From Cyanobacteriota bacterium (GTDB lineage: Bacteria; Cyanobacteriota; Cyanobacteriia; PCC-6307; Cyanobiaceae): DNA of 5,992 nt. The position numbers and the translations under genes are program-made. A model generated the notes under the pieces. The model was not told the DNA's origin and made no database searches. It was given only the letters and a program-made list of their open reading frames with translations. Where the stretch lies: positions 1 to 5,992 of the forward strand of contig JAPLIF010000083.1 of the NCBI GenBank assembly GCA_026389255.1, written 5' to 3'. Below, piece by piece: positions 1 through 5,992 of the stretch. Numbering within the stretch: the stretch's first letter is position 1; each line of letters starts with the position of its first letter.

Positions 1-709
1 CCTCGATGGCGCCAACATAGTCGCAGTTACCTTGGCTTAAAAGTAAACCTGTCTTGCAGAAGGACTTAAGGGTTGCTTCATCGTGGCTAACGAAGAGTAG
101 TGTGAGTCCAGTATCTAGTCCCTCTCTGATTTTTCGATAACATTTTTGTTGAAAGAAGATGTCGCCCACTGATAGTGCTTCGTCTACGATCAGAATGTTT
201 GGATCAACATGCGCCAAAACACTGAAGGCAAGTCTCACCACCATTCCGCTGGAGTAGGTCTTGACCGGCTGCCCAAGAAAGTCGCCGATGTCGGCAAAAC
301 CTATTATTGCATCCAGTCGTATGTTCACATCTTCTCTGGTGAGTCCGAACAAGGATGCATTCAAGTAGATATTTTCTAGTCCAGTGAAGTCAGGATTGAA
401 TCCGCTACCCAATTCCAGTAGGGCAGCAATTCTGCCGTTCACGGCGACCTCTCCTGCGGTTGGTGTCAGCGTTCCGCAGATCATCTGCAGCAACGTGCTC
501 TTGCCGCTGCCATTGCGGCCGATGATTCCCATGCTCTCCCCGCGCTTCACCTCGAAGCTCACGTCACGGAGTGCCCAGAATTCACGGTAGTACTGGCGGC
601 GGCCGCGCCAGAGGGCTTGCTTGAGCCGATCTTTAGGGGTGTCGTAGATGCGGAAGCACTTGCTCAGGTCGTCGACACGGATCGCTACTGCGTCGTCTAG
701 GGGCGTCAT
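1..709 (-). CDS. ABC-2 polysaccharide/LPS exporter ATPase (Wzt/KpsT-like), partial at left edge
   Basis: ATP-binding subunit of an exporter moving a lipid-linked or capsular polysaccharide across the inner membrane, paired with the permease just upstream. The frame is open from 709 to the left edge, giving 236 residues and nearly the whole nucleotide-binding domain. Seen, numbered from the ATG at 709: Walker A GRNGSGKS at 64-71; LLELGSGFNPDFTG at 97-110 in the Q-loop region, as in Wzt/TagH-type ATPases; YSSGM signature at 152-156 in place of LSGGQ, typical of this subfamily; Walker B ILIVDE at 172-177 followed by ALSVGD; H-loop H209 in SHD. An in-frame GTG at 721 overlaps the permease TGA as GTGA, so translation may start there, four residues earlier; neither start has a clear Shine-Dalgarno. 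Base composition falls sharply after about residue 95. A C-terminal carbohydrate-binding domain, present in some Wzt proteins, would lie outside the window. The exported polymer is not identifiable. Confidence 0.93.
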   Translation of the reverse strand, partial: MTPLDDAVAIRVDDLSKCFRIYDTPKDRLKQALWRGRRQYYREFWALRDVSFEVKRGESMGIIGRNGSGKSTLLQMICGTLTPTAGEVAVNGRIAALLELGSGFNPDFTGLENIYLNASLFGLTREDVNIRLDAIIGFADIGDFLGQPVKTYSSGMVVRLAFSVLAHVDPNILIVDEALSVGDIFFQQKCYRKIREGLDTGLTLLFVSHDEATLKSFCKTGLLLSQGNCDYVGAIE

Positions 710-717
710 GGCTGCGA

Positions 718-1521
718 TCACATCACATCGCCGAAGGCCCTTTTGGCCTTCAGAAATGAGCGATAGGACAGCTCACAGGCCAACCCAGCCAGGAGGGTGC
801 CGCCCAGGAGATAACCGGCTCCTGGTGGTTGCCCTGCCACCACCACCTGCCTTGTCTGTTCGATCACCTGGGCCAGGGGGTTGAGGGCTAGCAGGGGCTG
901 CCAGCGCATTGGTAAGGCAGACACCGGGAAAAAGATCGGACTGAGATACATCAACATGCTCACGAGTACCCCCACCAGCTGGCCGATATCCCGCAAAAAC
1001 ACCCCAAGGCCCGCCAGCAGCCAGGTAAGAGCCAGGCATCCCAGCACCAGGGGCAGCCACACAAGGGGTAGCCAGAGAAAGGTGATCGGCAGGGTATGAA
1101 AGGCAATCAGCTCAAAGATCACAAGCACCACCAGGCTGGTGAGGGCGTGAAAGCCTGCCCCTGCCACGGCGACGCAGGCGAGAATCTCCAGAGGGAAGAT
1201 CACTTTTTTCACATAGTTGGGGTTGGCCAGTACCAACCCCGGCGCTCGATTGATGCATTCGGCGAACAGGTTGAACACAATCAACCCGGCGAACAGATTG
1301 ACGGCAAAGCCCAGGGGCCCAGCCTGCTCCAGGCCTCCCCACCGAGCCTTGAAAACTTGGGAGAATACAAACGAATACACCGCCAGCATGGCCAACGGGT
1401 TGAGGAAGCTCCAGGCCACGCCCAGCAGCGATCCCCGATAGCGGCCCAAGACCTCCCGTTCGGTCAGCCGCCACCACAGCTCGCGTTTCTGCCAGAGGGC
1501 GCTAGGAAAACTCAAAAACAT
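718..1521 (-). CDS. ABC-2 type polysaccharide export permease (Wzm/KpsM/RfbA-like)
   Basis: Membrane half of the exporter whose ATPase follows it. The 267 residues are the usual length for the family. Seen: a cytoplasmic N-terminal stretch ending in REVLGRYRGSLLGVAWSF (23-39), the amphipathic entry typical of O-antigen and capsule permeases; about six hydrophobic segments near 34-57, 70-88, 113-140, 147-175, 182-203 and 236-252; LRDIGQLV near 176-183; LSPIFFPVSALP at 193-204; LNPLAQVIEQTRQ at 213-225; and the basic C-terminus FLKAKRAFGDVM, matching the family's conserved tail. The ATG at 1521 is the earliest possible start because TAG lies two codons upstream. No good Shine-Dalgarno is visible. 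The stop overlaps a GTG start of the ATPase by 4 bp, so the two are almost certainly translationally coupled. It lies on the same strand as ndhF, 262 bp downstream of it. Substrate (O-antigen, capsule, teichoic-like or S-layer-associated glycan) cannot be told. Confidence 0.93.
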   Translation of the reverse strand: MFLSFPSALWQKRELWWRLTEREVLGRYRGSLLGVAWSFLNPLAMLAVYSFVFSQVFKARWGGLEQAGPLGFAVNLFAGLIVFNLFAECINRAPGLVLANPNYVKKVIFPLEILACVAVAGAGFHALTSLVVLVIFELIAFHTLPITFLWLPLVWLPLVLGCLALTWLLAGLGVFLRDIGQLVGVLVSMLMYLSPIFFPVSALPMRWQPLLALNPLAQVIEQTRQVVVAGQPPGAGYLLGGTLLAGLACELSYRSFLKAKRAFGDVM

Positions 1522-1524
1522 AAA

Positions 1525-1534
1525 CTAAATTTAG
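1525..1534. promoter_or_regulatory. AT-rich palindrome immediately upstream of the exporter permease
   Basis: CTAAATTTAG is a perfect 10-bp palindrome. It extends to 18 bp (1521-1538) with one mismatched pair and touches the permease ATG. It sits in a short AT-rich patch within GC-rich surroundings, which suits a promoter -10 region, operator or leader element. No convincing -35/-10 pair was found, so the role is inferred. Confidence 0.3.
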
Positions 1535-1581
1535 CTTAGCGTTGGACCGAGCCATCGCTCCAGCGCCGTACCCCGGGTTGT

Positions 1582-1599
1582 TTAGTAGTTAGTCATTAG
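1582..1599 (-). repeat. Three CTAA direct repeats at 7-bp spacing
   Basis: On the minus strand CTAA occurs at 1599-1596, 1592-1589 and 1585-1582, each separated by three bases. Two further CTAA copies lie at 1539-1536 and 1534-1531, just before the permease. Heptad-spaced direct repeats resemble binding sites of OmpR/PhoB-type regulators, but this does not match the cyanobacterial Pho box or the HLR1 element as I know them. The block also places a stop codon in all three minus-strand frames. Confidence 0.35.
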
Positions 1600-1783
1600 G
1601 CAGTGGCCGTGGAGTTCTCTTGCCAGGCACCCGCCAACAGGAATGCTGCCAACCTTTCCATCTCCAAACCCCGGGGCCTTGATGTCAACGCTGATGGGGA
1701 GATGCAGATGGGTCGGTCGCCTCTGTAGATCGTGGCCGGGATTTCCGAGGAGATTGGCATCCAGGGAAGGGGCTCTGGGGTTT

Positions 1784-3799
1784 TCAGCCGAAGGCTCCGA
1801 ACAGGACGACCATGGCGATGACACCGCCAAAGACGATCAGGGCGTAGAACTGGACCCGGCCGGTTTCGAAATACTTGAGACCCTCGCCACTGCCCAGGGT
1901 GAGCAGGCCGGTGAGGTTCACAACCCCATCCACCACCTTGGAATCGACATCCAACACCTTGCGGGCAATCTTACGGCTGCCTTGAACGAAGAGGTTGTCG
2001 TTGATGGCATCCAGATACCACTTGTTGGCCAGAAAACTGTTGATCGCAGGGAATCGGGCCGCCACCGCCTGGCCCAGATCGATGCGGTGCAGGAAATAGG
2101 CCAGGACCGCCAGGCTGATGCCGGCCACCGAAATGGCCACGGAGGACCCGGCCAGGGGCAGAAAGTCCTGCCAAGAGAAATGCTCCGCCATCTCGGCGGC
2201 CTCATGGGGGTCCACCAGGGCCGCGAAACGACTGTTCCAAGGCATCCCCAACAGGCCGATCAGGACGGAAGGAACCGCTAGAACCACCAGGGGCATGGCC
2301 ATCTGCCAGCCAGATTCATGGGGATGGTCGGCGTGGTGGCCATCGCCTGCTTCTCCATGCTCGTCATCGCTGGTCTTACCGGCGGCGGCGAGGAGCTGGG
2401 CCTGTAGAGCCTTGTCGTTGCCCCTGAAACTGCCCTCAAAGGTGAGGAAGTAAAGGCGGAACATATAAAAAGCCGTCATGCCGGCCGTTAAGAAACCGGC
2501 CGCCCAGAGGATCGGGAAGTGATGGAACGCCTGACCCAGGATCTCATCCTTGCTCCAGAAGCCCGCCAGGGGGGGGATGCCGGCGATGGCGACGCAGCCA
2601 ATCAGGAAGGTGGTGGCTGTGATGGGCATGTAACGCCGCAGTCCCCCCATCAGCCGCATGTCCTGGGCCAGGACGGGCTCATGGCCCACCACCTCCTCCA
2701 TGGCGTGGATCACCGAGCCCGAGCCGAGGAAGAGCATGGCCTTGAAAAAGGCGTGGGTCACCAGGTGGAACATGCCGGCAACCGGGGCGCCGCAACCCAT
2801 GGCCAGCATCATGTAACCCAGCTGGGACACGGTGCTGTAGGCCAGACCCTTTTTCAGATCCTGCTGGGTAAGGGCGATCGAGGCCCCCAGAACCAAGGTG
2901 ATCGTGCCGATGACGGCGATCACCGCCTGGACGGCGGGAAAAGGTGAATAGACCGGCTGCAGACGGGCCACCAGGAACACCCCGGCGGCCACCATGGTGG
3001 CCGCATGGATCAGGGCGGAGATGGGGGTCGGGCCCTCCATGGCGTCCGGCAGCCAGACATGCAGGGGAAACTGGGCCGATTTGGCCATGGGGCCCATGAA
3101 CACCAGCAGGCAAAGCAGAACGGCCACCCCAGTCGATACAGATCCGTTGGCGACAGCCCCCTGGAGGCGGGCGCCGATCTCCTCGAAGCCGAAACTGCCG
3201 GTGGCCCAGAACAGCCCCAGGATGCCGAGGAGCAGACCGAAATCACCGACGCGGTTCACCACAAACGCCTTCTGGGCCGCATTGGCGGCGGCATCTCGGT
3301 CGTACCAGAAGCCCACCAGCAGGTAGGAGCACATCCCCACTAATTCCCAGAAGACATAAATCTCCAGCAGGTTGGGGCTGATGACCAGGCCGAGCATCGA
3401 ACTGCTGAACAGGGCCAGGTAGGTGAAGAAACGCACATAACCCTTGTCATGGGCCATGTAGCCATCGGAATAGACCATCACCAGCACGGCAATAGTGGTG
3501 ACAAGGGCCAGCATTACGGCCCCCAGGGGGTCCACCCGGAAGCCCATCGGCAGGTTGAAGGTGCCGGCGCTGGCCCAGTTGAACAGCATCTCTGTGGGGG
3601 CTGCCCCGGCCAGTTGTTCCGCCAGCACGGCGTAACTGAGGACAGCCGCCGCCCCCACACAACTGATCAGGAACAGGGCCACCGGCTTGCGCAGGCGATT
3701 AACGGTGCGATTGAAGCTGATCAGACCTAGACCCGTGAGGCAGGCGCCCAGCAGGGGTAGCACTGGGATCAGCCAGGCGAGCTCAGAAGCGGACGGCAT
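1784..3799 (-). CDS. ndhF: NDH-1 subunit NdhF1 (NuoL-type, chain 5)
   Basis: Large antiporter-like, proton-translocating membrane subunit of the photosynthetic NDH-1 complex in the thylakoid membrane, serving respiration and cyclic electron flow around photosystem I. The 671 residues are full length for cyanobacterial NdhF. Conserved features: DGYMAHDKGYVRFFTYL at 112-128; the TM5 glutamate E152 in FWELVGMCSYLLVGFW; K240 in GPMAKSAQFPLHVWLPDAMEG, the TM7 lysine; H265 in SALIHAATM; K316/K317 in QQDLKKGLAYSTVSQLGYM; TM12 K417 in FWSKDEI; and the C-terminal amphipathic region and last helix after about 590. A hydrophilic loop near 475-496 contains five histidines, as often seen in cyanobacterial NdhF. 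It resembles respiratory NdhF1 more than the CO2-uptake NdhF3/F4 forms. Start: ATG at 3799; the GAGG directly abutting it is too close to act as a Shine-Dalgarno. It lies 48 bp downstream of the Z-ISO gene, likely in one transcript. The usual ndhD partner is not next to it. Confidence 0.97.
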   Translation of the reverse strand: MPSASELAWLIPVLPLLGACLTGLGLISFNRTVNRLRKPVALFLISCVGAAAVLSYAVLAEQLAGAAPTEMLFNWASAGTFNLPMGFRVDPLGAVMLALVTTIAVLVMVYSDGYMAHDKGYVRFFTYLALFSSSMLGLVISPNLLEIYVFWELVGMCSYLLVGFWYDRDAAANAAQKAFVVNRVGDFGLLLGILGLFWATGSFGFEEIGARLQGAVANGSVSTGVAVLLCLLVFMGPMAKSAQFPLHVWLPDAMEGPTPISALIHAATMVAAGVFLVARLQPVYSPFPAVQAVIAVIGTITLVLGASIALTQQDLKKGLAYSTVSQLGYMMLAMGCGAPVAGMFHLVTHAFFKAMLFLGSGSVIHAMEEVVGHEPVLAQDMRLMGGLRRYMPITATTFLIGCVAIAGIPPLAGFWSKDEILGQAFHHFPILWAAGFLTAGMTAFYMFRLYFLTFEGSFRGNDKALQAQLLAAAGKTSDDEHGEAGDGHHADHPHESGWQMAMPLVVLAVPSVLIGLLGMPWNSRFAALVDPHEAAEMAEHFSWQDFLPLAGSSVAISVAGISLAVLAYFLHRIDLGQAVAARFPAINSFLANKWYLDAINDNLFVQGSRKIARKVLDVDSKVVDGVVNLTGLLTLGSGEGLKYFETGRVQFYALIVFGGVIAMVVLFGAFG

Positions 3800-3847
3800 C
3801 CTCAGGGGACGACTGCAAGGAGTGTAGGCAGGTCCGGCGGGGAGGGC

Positions 3848-4606
3848 TCAACCCAACCAGTGGGCCAAGGCCGTGCGTTGGAAGCTGGTGGCCGCCAGGC
3901 CGATGCTTGGGTGGGCCCACCACAACAGCCCGATGGCCACGGCGATCCCCAATTGGGCTGGTCGTAAAAATTCGGCCAGGACCAGTGTTTGTCGTCCATC
4001 CAACACCGCAGCGAAGGGCACGATGGAGGTCTGGGCCTGCAGTTCGCTGGCGGCACTGCCAAAGCGTTGCCGCAGGCGGCGATCGCCATGCCAGATGGCA
4101 AAGAGATGGTGGGCAATCAACCCGAAGCAAGTGGCCACCATGAAACTGCTGCCGATCCACAGCAGGTGGGTGGCACACCAAAGGATCTGCCCGATGGCCT
4201 GGGGGTGGCGGCTGATGCGGATGATGCCGCTGCCATAGAGCCGCACCTGGGGGCGCAGCAGGGCCGGGATCTCCAGCAGGTTGTATGTGGCTGGATAGAG
4301 GAAGAAAAAGCTGATCGCTGAACCCAGCCAGACCAGGGGCACTATCCAGGGCCGATCCTGAAGATTCCAGAGACGCCAACCGTCATAACGATGGGCCAGG
4401 AAATAGGCGATCAGCAGCCCCGCAGCGGGCACGCTCGCCAGGGCAAAGATGAGGCGCCAGGCCCGGGCGCCGATGCGTTCTTCCGCCCAGGACCGCAGGG
4501 CAGCGCCACCGCTGTGCAGCACCGCAAAGCCGAGCAGTAGGGCGAGCATCACCCAGGAACTGTGCTGGGACACCGGTGCAAGAACGGGGATCAGGACGGG
4601 CTCCAT
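3848..4606 (-). CDS. 15-cis-zeta-carotene isomerase (Z-ISO), NnrU superfamily
   Basis: Integral membrane heme protein predicted to isomerise the 15-cis bond of tri-cis-zeta-carotene between the phytoene and zeta-carotene desaturases in carotenoid synthesis. The generic label would be 'NnrU family protein', but the match is to plant Z-ISO along its length: [18 protein letters not shown] at 29-46, [14 protein letters not shown] at 70-83, [18 protein letters not shown] at 99-116, [18 protein letters not shown] at 127-144, HLLWIGSS at 147-154, [17 protein letters not shown] at 162-178 and [13 protein letters not shown] at 194-206. H31, C144 and H147 have the same spacing (113 and 116) as the maize Z-ISO heme residues His150, Cys263 and His266 as I remember them. 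About six hydrophobic segments; 252 aa, with no plastid transit peptide as expected. Start: ATG at 4606 with GGGAG seven bases upstream. It diverges from rbcR and is followed closely by ndhF. Confidence 0.85.
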   Translation of the reverse strand: MEPVLIPVLAPVSQHSSWVMLALLLGFAVLHSGGAALRSWAEERIGARAWRLIFALASVPAAGLLIAYFLAHRYDGWRLWNLQDRPWIVPLVWLGSAISFFFLYPATYNLLEIPALLRPQVRLYGSGIIRISRHPQAIGQILWCATHLLWIGSSFMVATCFGLIAHHLFAIWHGDRRLRQRFGSAASELQAQTSIVPFAAVLDGRQTLVLAEFLRPAQLGIAVAIGLLWWAHPSIGLAATSFQRTALAHWLG

Positions 4607-4687
4607 GGGGTCACTCCCGCGGCCACCCTAGAGTTTGGTGCTGCGTGCCGGTTCGGCCATCGGCTCTTCCCGGGTTCACCAGACTTC
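4607..4687. promoter_or_regulatory. Divergent promoter spacer between Z-ISO and rbcR
   Basis: Only 81 bp separate the two divergent start codons, so promoters and any LysR operator must lie here or reach into the coding ends. A small GCCG-gtt-CGGC inverted repeat occupies 4647-4657. TAGAGT at 4629-4634 is the nearest thing to a plus-strand -10 box, without a convincing -35. I found no clear T-N11-A LysR box and no TTA-rich dyad. Shared or autogenous control is expected from LysR arrangements in general, not demonstrated by a motif. Confidence 0.4.
4614..4618 (-). promoter_or_regulatory. Shine-Dalgarno site of the Z-ISO gene
   Basis: GGGAG on the minus strand lies seven bases before the ATG at 4606. 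It supports that start and is the clearest ribosome-binding site in the window. Confidence 0.55.
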
Positions 4688-5671
4688 ATGGCCGATCTGC
4701 CCTTCACCCTCGACCAGCTGCGCATCCTGCGGGCCATTGCCAGCGAGGGCAGCTTTAAGAAGGCGGCCGACAGCCTCTATGTCACCCAGCCTGCGGTGAG
4801 CCTGCAGATCCAGAATCTGGAGAAGCAGCTCGATGTCTCCCTCTTTGACCGTGGGGGGCGCAAGGCCCAGCTCACCGAGGCCGGCCATCTGCTGTTGAGT
4901 TATTGCGACCGCATCTTGAGCCAGTGCCAGGAGGCCTGCCGGGCCCTGGATGATCTCCATAACCTCAAGGGAGGTTCCCTGGTGGTCGGGGCCAGCCAGA
5001 CCACCGGCACCTATTTGATGCCACGCATGATCGGATTGTTTCGTCAGAAATATCCCGATGTCGCGGTGCAGTTGCAGGTTCACAGCACCCGGCGCACCGG
5101 TTGGAGTGTGGCCAATGGCCAGATCGACCTGGCCATCATTGGTGGCGAACTGCCCGCCGAACTCAACGACCTGCTGCAGGTGGTGCCTTACGCCAACGAT
5201 GAGCTGGCCTTGGTGCTGCCCCCGAAGCATCCCCTGGCCCGCCTGCCCGAACTGACTAAGGAAGACCTGTACAGGCTCGGCTTTGTTTGTCTGGATGCCC
5301 AGTCAACGACCCGCAAGATGGTGGATCAATTGTTGTTGCGCTCCAAGCTGGATGTGCAGCGGCTCAAGATCGAGATGGAACTGAATTCCTTCGAGGCCAT
5401 CAAAAATGCTGTCCAGGCCGGTCTAGGGGCCGCTTTCCTGCCGGTGGTCTCGATTGAGCGGGAACTGGCTGCAGGCACCCTGCACCGTCCTCCCCTGGCC
5501 GATCTGCTGGTGCGCCGCCAGTTGAAGCTGATTACCCATCCGGCCCGCTACTGCTCTAGGGCGGCTGAGGCCTTCCGGAGGGAGGTGCTTCCGGTGTTCG
5601 CCAGCCCCGATAGCCCCCTCCGCCAAGGCCAGGCCCGCGGTGAAGCATCGGTGGCCTCTGGTGGGGGTTAA
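4688..5671 (+). CDS. rbcR: LysR-family regulator RbcR (cyanobacterial Rubisco operon regulator type)
   Basis: Transcription factor of the RbcR/Ycf30 group, which in cyanobacteria and red-lineage plastids controls Rubisco and related carbon-fixation genes in response to metabolites. The 327-aa protein has a winged helix-turn-helix at about 6-65 ([20 protein letters not shown], then [20 protein letters not shown], then the wing near [15 protein letters not shown]), a linker helix to about 92, and a substrate-binding-type effector domain from about 97 to 300 beginning [20 protein letters not shown]. The family's [14 protein letters not shown] and HSTRRTxWSVANGQ stretches distinguish it from generic LysR proteins; the paralogues CmpR and NdhR are the main alternatives. 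The reading frame is open back to an ATG at 4562, but [12 protein letters not shown] at 4688 is the conserved RbcR N-terminus and the upstream part overlaps the Z-ISO gene. No Shine-Dalgarno is evident. The tail after 305 is low-complexity and likely variable. Confidence 0.9.
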   Translation: MADLPFTLDQLRILRAIASEGSFKKAADSLYVTQPAVSLQIQNLEKQLDVSLFDRGGRKAQLTEAGHLLLSYCDRILSQCQEACRALDDLHNLKGGSLVVGASQTTGTYLMPRMIGLFRQKYPDVAVQLQVHSTRRTGWSVANGQIDLAIIGGELPAELNDLLQVVPYANDELALVLPPKHPLARLPELTKEDLYRLGFVCLDAQSTTRKMVDQLLLRSKLDVQRLKIEMELNSFEAIKNAVQAGLGAAFLPVVSIERELAAGTLHRPPLADLLVRRQLKLITHPARYCSRAAEAFRREVLPVFASPDSPLRQGQARGEASVASGGG

Positions 5672-5692
5672 CCCCCTAGGGCCGCTAGGGGG
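5663..5692. terminator. Bidirectional terminator with two overlapping hairpins between convergent genes
   Basis: Two dyads share one C-run. The palindrome GGGGGTTAACCCCC (5663-5676) contains the rbcR stop codon. CCCCCTAG (5672-5679) pairs perfectly over 8 bp with CTAGGGGG (5685-5692) around a 5-base loop. The block lies between the end of rbcR and the stop of the opposing gene at 5703-5701, so it probably terminates both. No run of T follows on either side, so it is not a classical U-tailed terminator; this is common in cyanobacteria. Confidence 0.7.
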
Positions 5693-5700
5693 TCTCCTGT

Positions 5701-5992
5701 TCAGAACTGGTCGGCTTCGGGGGTGATGCCGACGCTGCTATCGGCTGCGGCTCCGGCCACCCCTTTCTGTAGAAACTGGTTTTGGCTGGCATCGGTTTGG
5801 TAGACACAGCGCACGATGGGTTTGTCGCGGACTGAACCGACATAGGCAAAGGTGTTCATGCGCTGTTTGCATTCGCGCAGCTGTTCCGGCGTGATGGCCC
5901 CCTCCTTCTGCAATACGGTCCAGTTTTCCCGACGGATGACGCAGCCGGGCTTGAGGGTGGGTTGGGTGACGAAGCTGCTGCTCGGATTCATG
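5701..5992 (-). CDS. DUF3172-like cyanobacterial protein, C-terminal part
   Basis: Conserved cyanobacterial protein of unknown function. The visible 96 residues contain NPSSSFVTQPTLKPGCVIRR, ENWTVLQKEG, CKQRMNTFAYVGS, IVRCVYQTD and the C-terminus GITPEADQF. These match my memory of the C-terminal half of DUF3172 proteins, which carry an Arg/Asp-rich N-terminus and one membrane segment further upstream. A Met sits at 5991, but family members extend well before it, so this is most likely internal and the gene continues past the right edge. Three cysteines (in PGCVI, RECKQ and VRCVY) are present. It converges on rbcR with the hairpin terminator between them. Family assignment is from remembered similarity; the function is unknown. 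Confidence 0.7.
   Translation of the reverse strand, partial: MNPSSSFVTQPTLKPGCVIRRENWTVLQKEGAITPEQLRECKQRMNTFAYVGSVRDKPIVRCVYQTDASQNQFLQKGVAGAAADSSVGITPEADQF

Larger units (their letters stand above)
1522..1783. other. Intergenic region between ndhF and the exporter permease
   Basis: This spacer holds no recognisable gene. It contains the CTAA repeats and the palindrome next to the permease. One minus-strand reading frame too small to trust is open: ATG at 1760 to TAA at 1596, 54 residues beginning MPISSEIPATIYRGDR. It has no Shine-Dalgarno, and another minus-strand frame is equally open over the same bases and runs into the end of ndhF. I recognise neither product. No U-tailed hairpin follows ndhF; the only dyads near its stop are a 4-bp AGCC/GGCT stem overlapping the last codons and a CCCCGGGG palindrome at 1669-1676. 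Transcription from ndhF could therefore read through into the exporter genes. Confidence 0.5.

Noticed and set aside
1096..1539. 147-aa plus-strand open frame antisense to the permease
   Set aside because: Shadow of the permease gene; hydrophilic, Gln/His/Pro-rich translation with no motif.
1784..1800. AGCC/GGCT hairpin at the ndhF stop as a terminator
   Set aside because: The stem is only 4 bp, it overlaps coding codons and no T-run follows.
1582..1830. 82-aa minus-strand frame between ndhF and the exporter
   Set aside because: It overlaps the end of ndhF out of frame, its composition is unremarkable and I recognise no family.
1643..2281. 212-aa plus-strand open frame antisense to ndhF
   Set aside because: It lies opposite a strongly conserved ndhF, has low-complexity Gln/Gly/His-rich composition and no family resemblance. 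Long antisense frames are expected in GC-rich coding DNA.
3783..4379. 198-aa minus-strand frame overlapping Z-ISO and the ndhF start
   Set aside because: It is in a different frame of the well-supported Z-ISO gene and is Pro/His/Arg-rich without recognisable motifs.
4562..4687. 42-residue N-terminal extension of RbcR
   Set aside because: It overlaps the divergent Z-ISO start region and has no family match, whereas [12 protein letters not shown] at 4688 is the typical N-terminus.
4676..5230. 184-aa minus-strand frame antisense to rbcR
   Set aside because: Complement of the conserved RbcR coding sequence; no motif and no ribosome-binding site.

Overview
The window looks like chromosomal DNA of a high-GC alpha-cyanobacterium of the Cyanobium / marine-type Synechococcus group. 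The basis is a near-textbook cyanobacterial NdhF1, an RbcR-type LysR regulator, a plant-like zeta-carotene isomerase (Z-ISO) and the C-terminus of a protein resembling the cyanobacterial DUF3172 family. Coding sequence is GC-rich (about 60%), except the left end.

Right to left. The right edge (5701-5992, minus) holds the C-terminal part of a DUF3172-like protein. It converges on rbcR (4688-5671, plus), and a strong overlapping-hairpin terminator separates the two. Across an 81-bp spacer, rbcR diverges from a 252-aa NnrU-superfamily protein (3848-4606, minus). Its His/Cys spacing matches the heme ligands of plant Z-ISO, so 15-cis-zeta-carotene isomerase is the better name. Only 48 bp further on, the same strand carries ndhF (1784-3799), the antiporter-like proton-pumping subunit of photosynthetic NDH-1. 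These genes link light, carbon and electron-flow functions: carotenoid isomerisation, cyclic/respiratory electron transport and regulation of CO2 fixation.

Left of ndhF the character changes. Where marine picocyanobacteria usually carry ndhD, there is a 262-bp spacer followed by a Wzm/Wzt-type ABC-2 polysaccharide exporter on the same strand: permease 718-1521, and ATPase from 721 or 709 running off the left edge. The ATPase gene changes composition sharply in mid-gene. It is about 62% GC over 421-660 but about 46% GC over 1-420, with AGA, ATA and CTA codons appearing. The left edge therefore looks like the border of a variable cell-surface polysaccharide island, with the ATPase a mosaic across the junction.

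I see no CRISPR array, tRNA, rRNA or insertion sequence, and no clear sign of an undescribed multi-gene system. The points most worth checking are the mid-gene composition break, the replacement of ndhD downstream of ndhF, the Z-ISO heme-ligand match, and a cluster of CTAA repeats upstream of the exporter.
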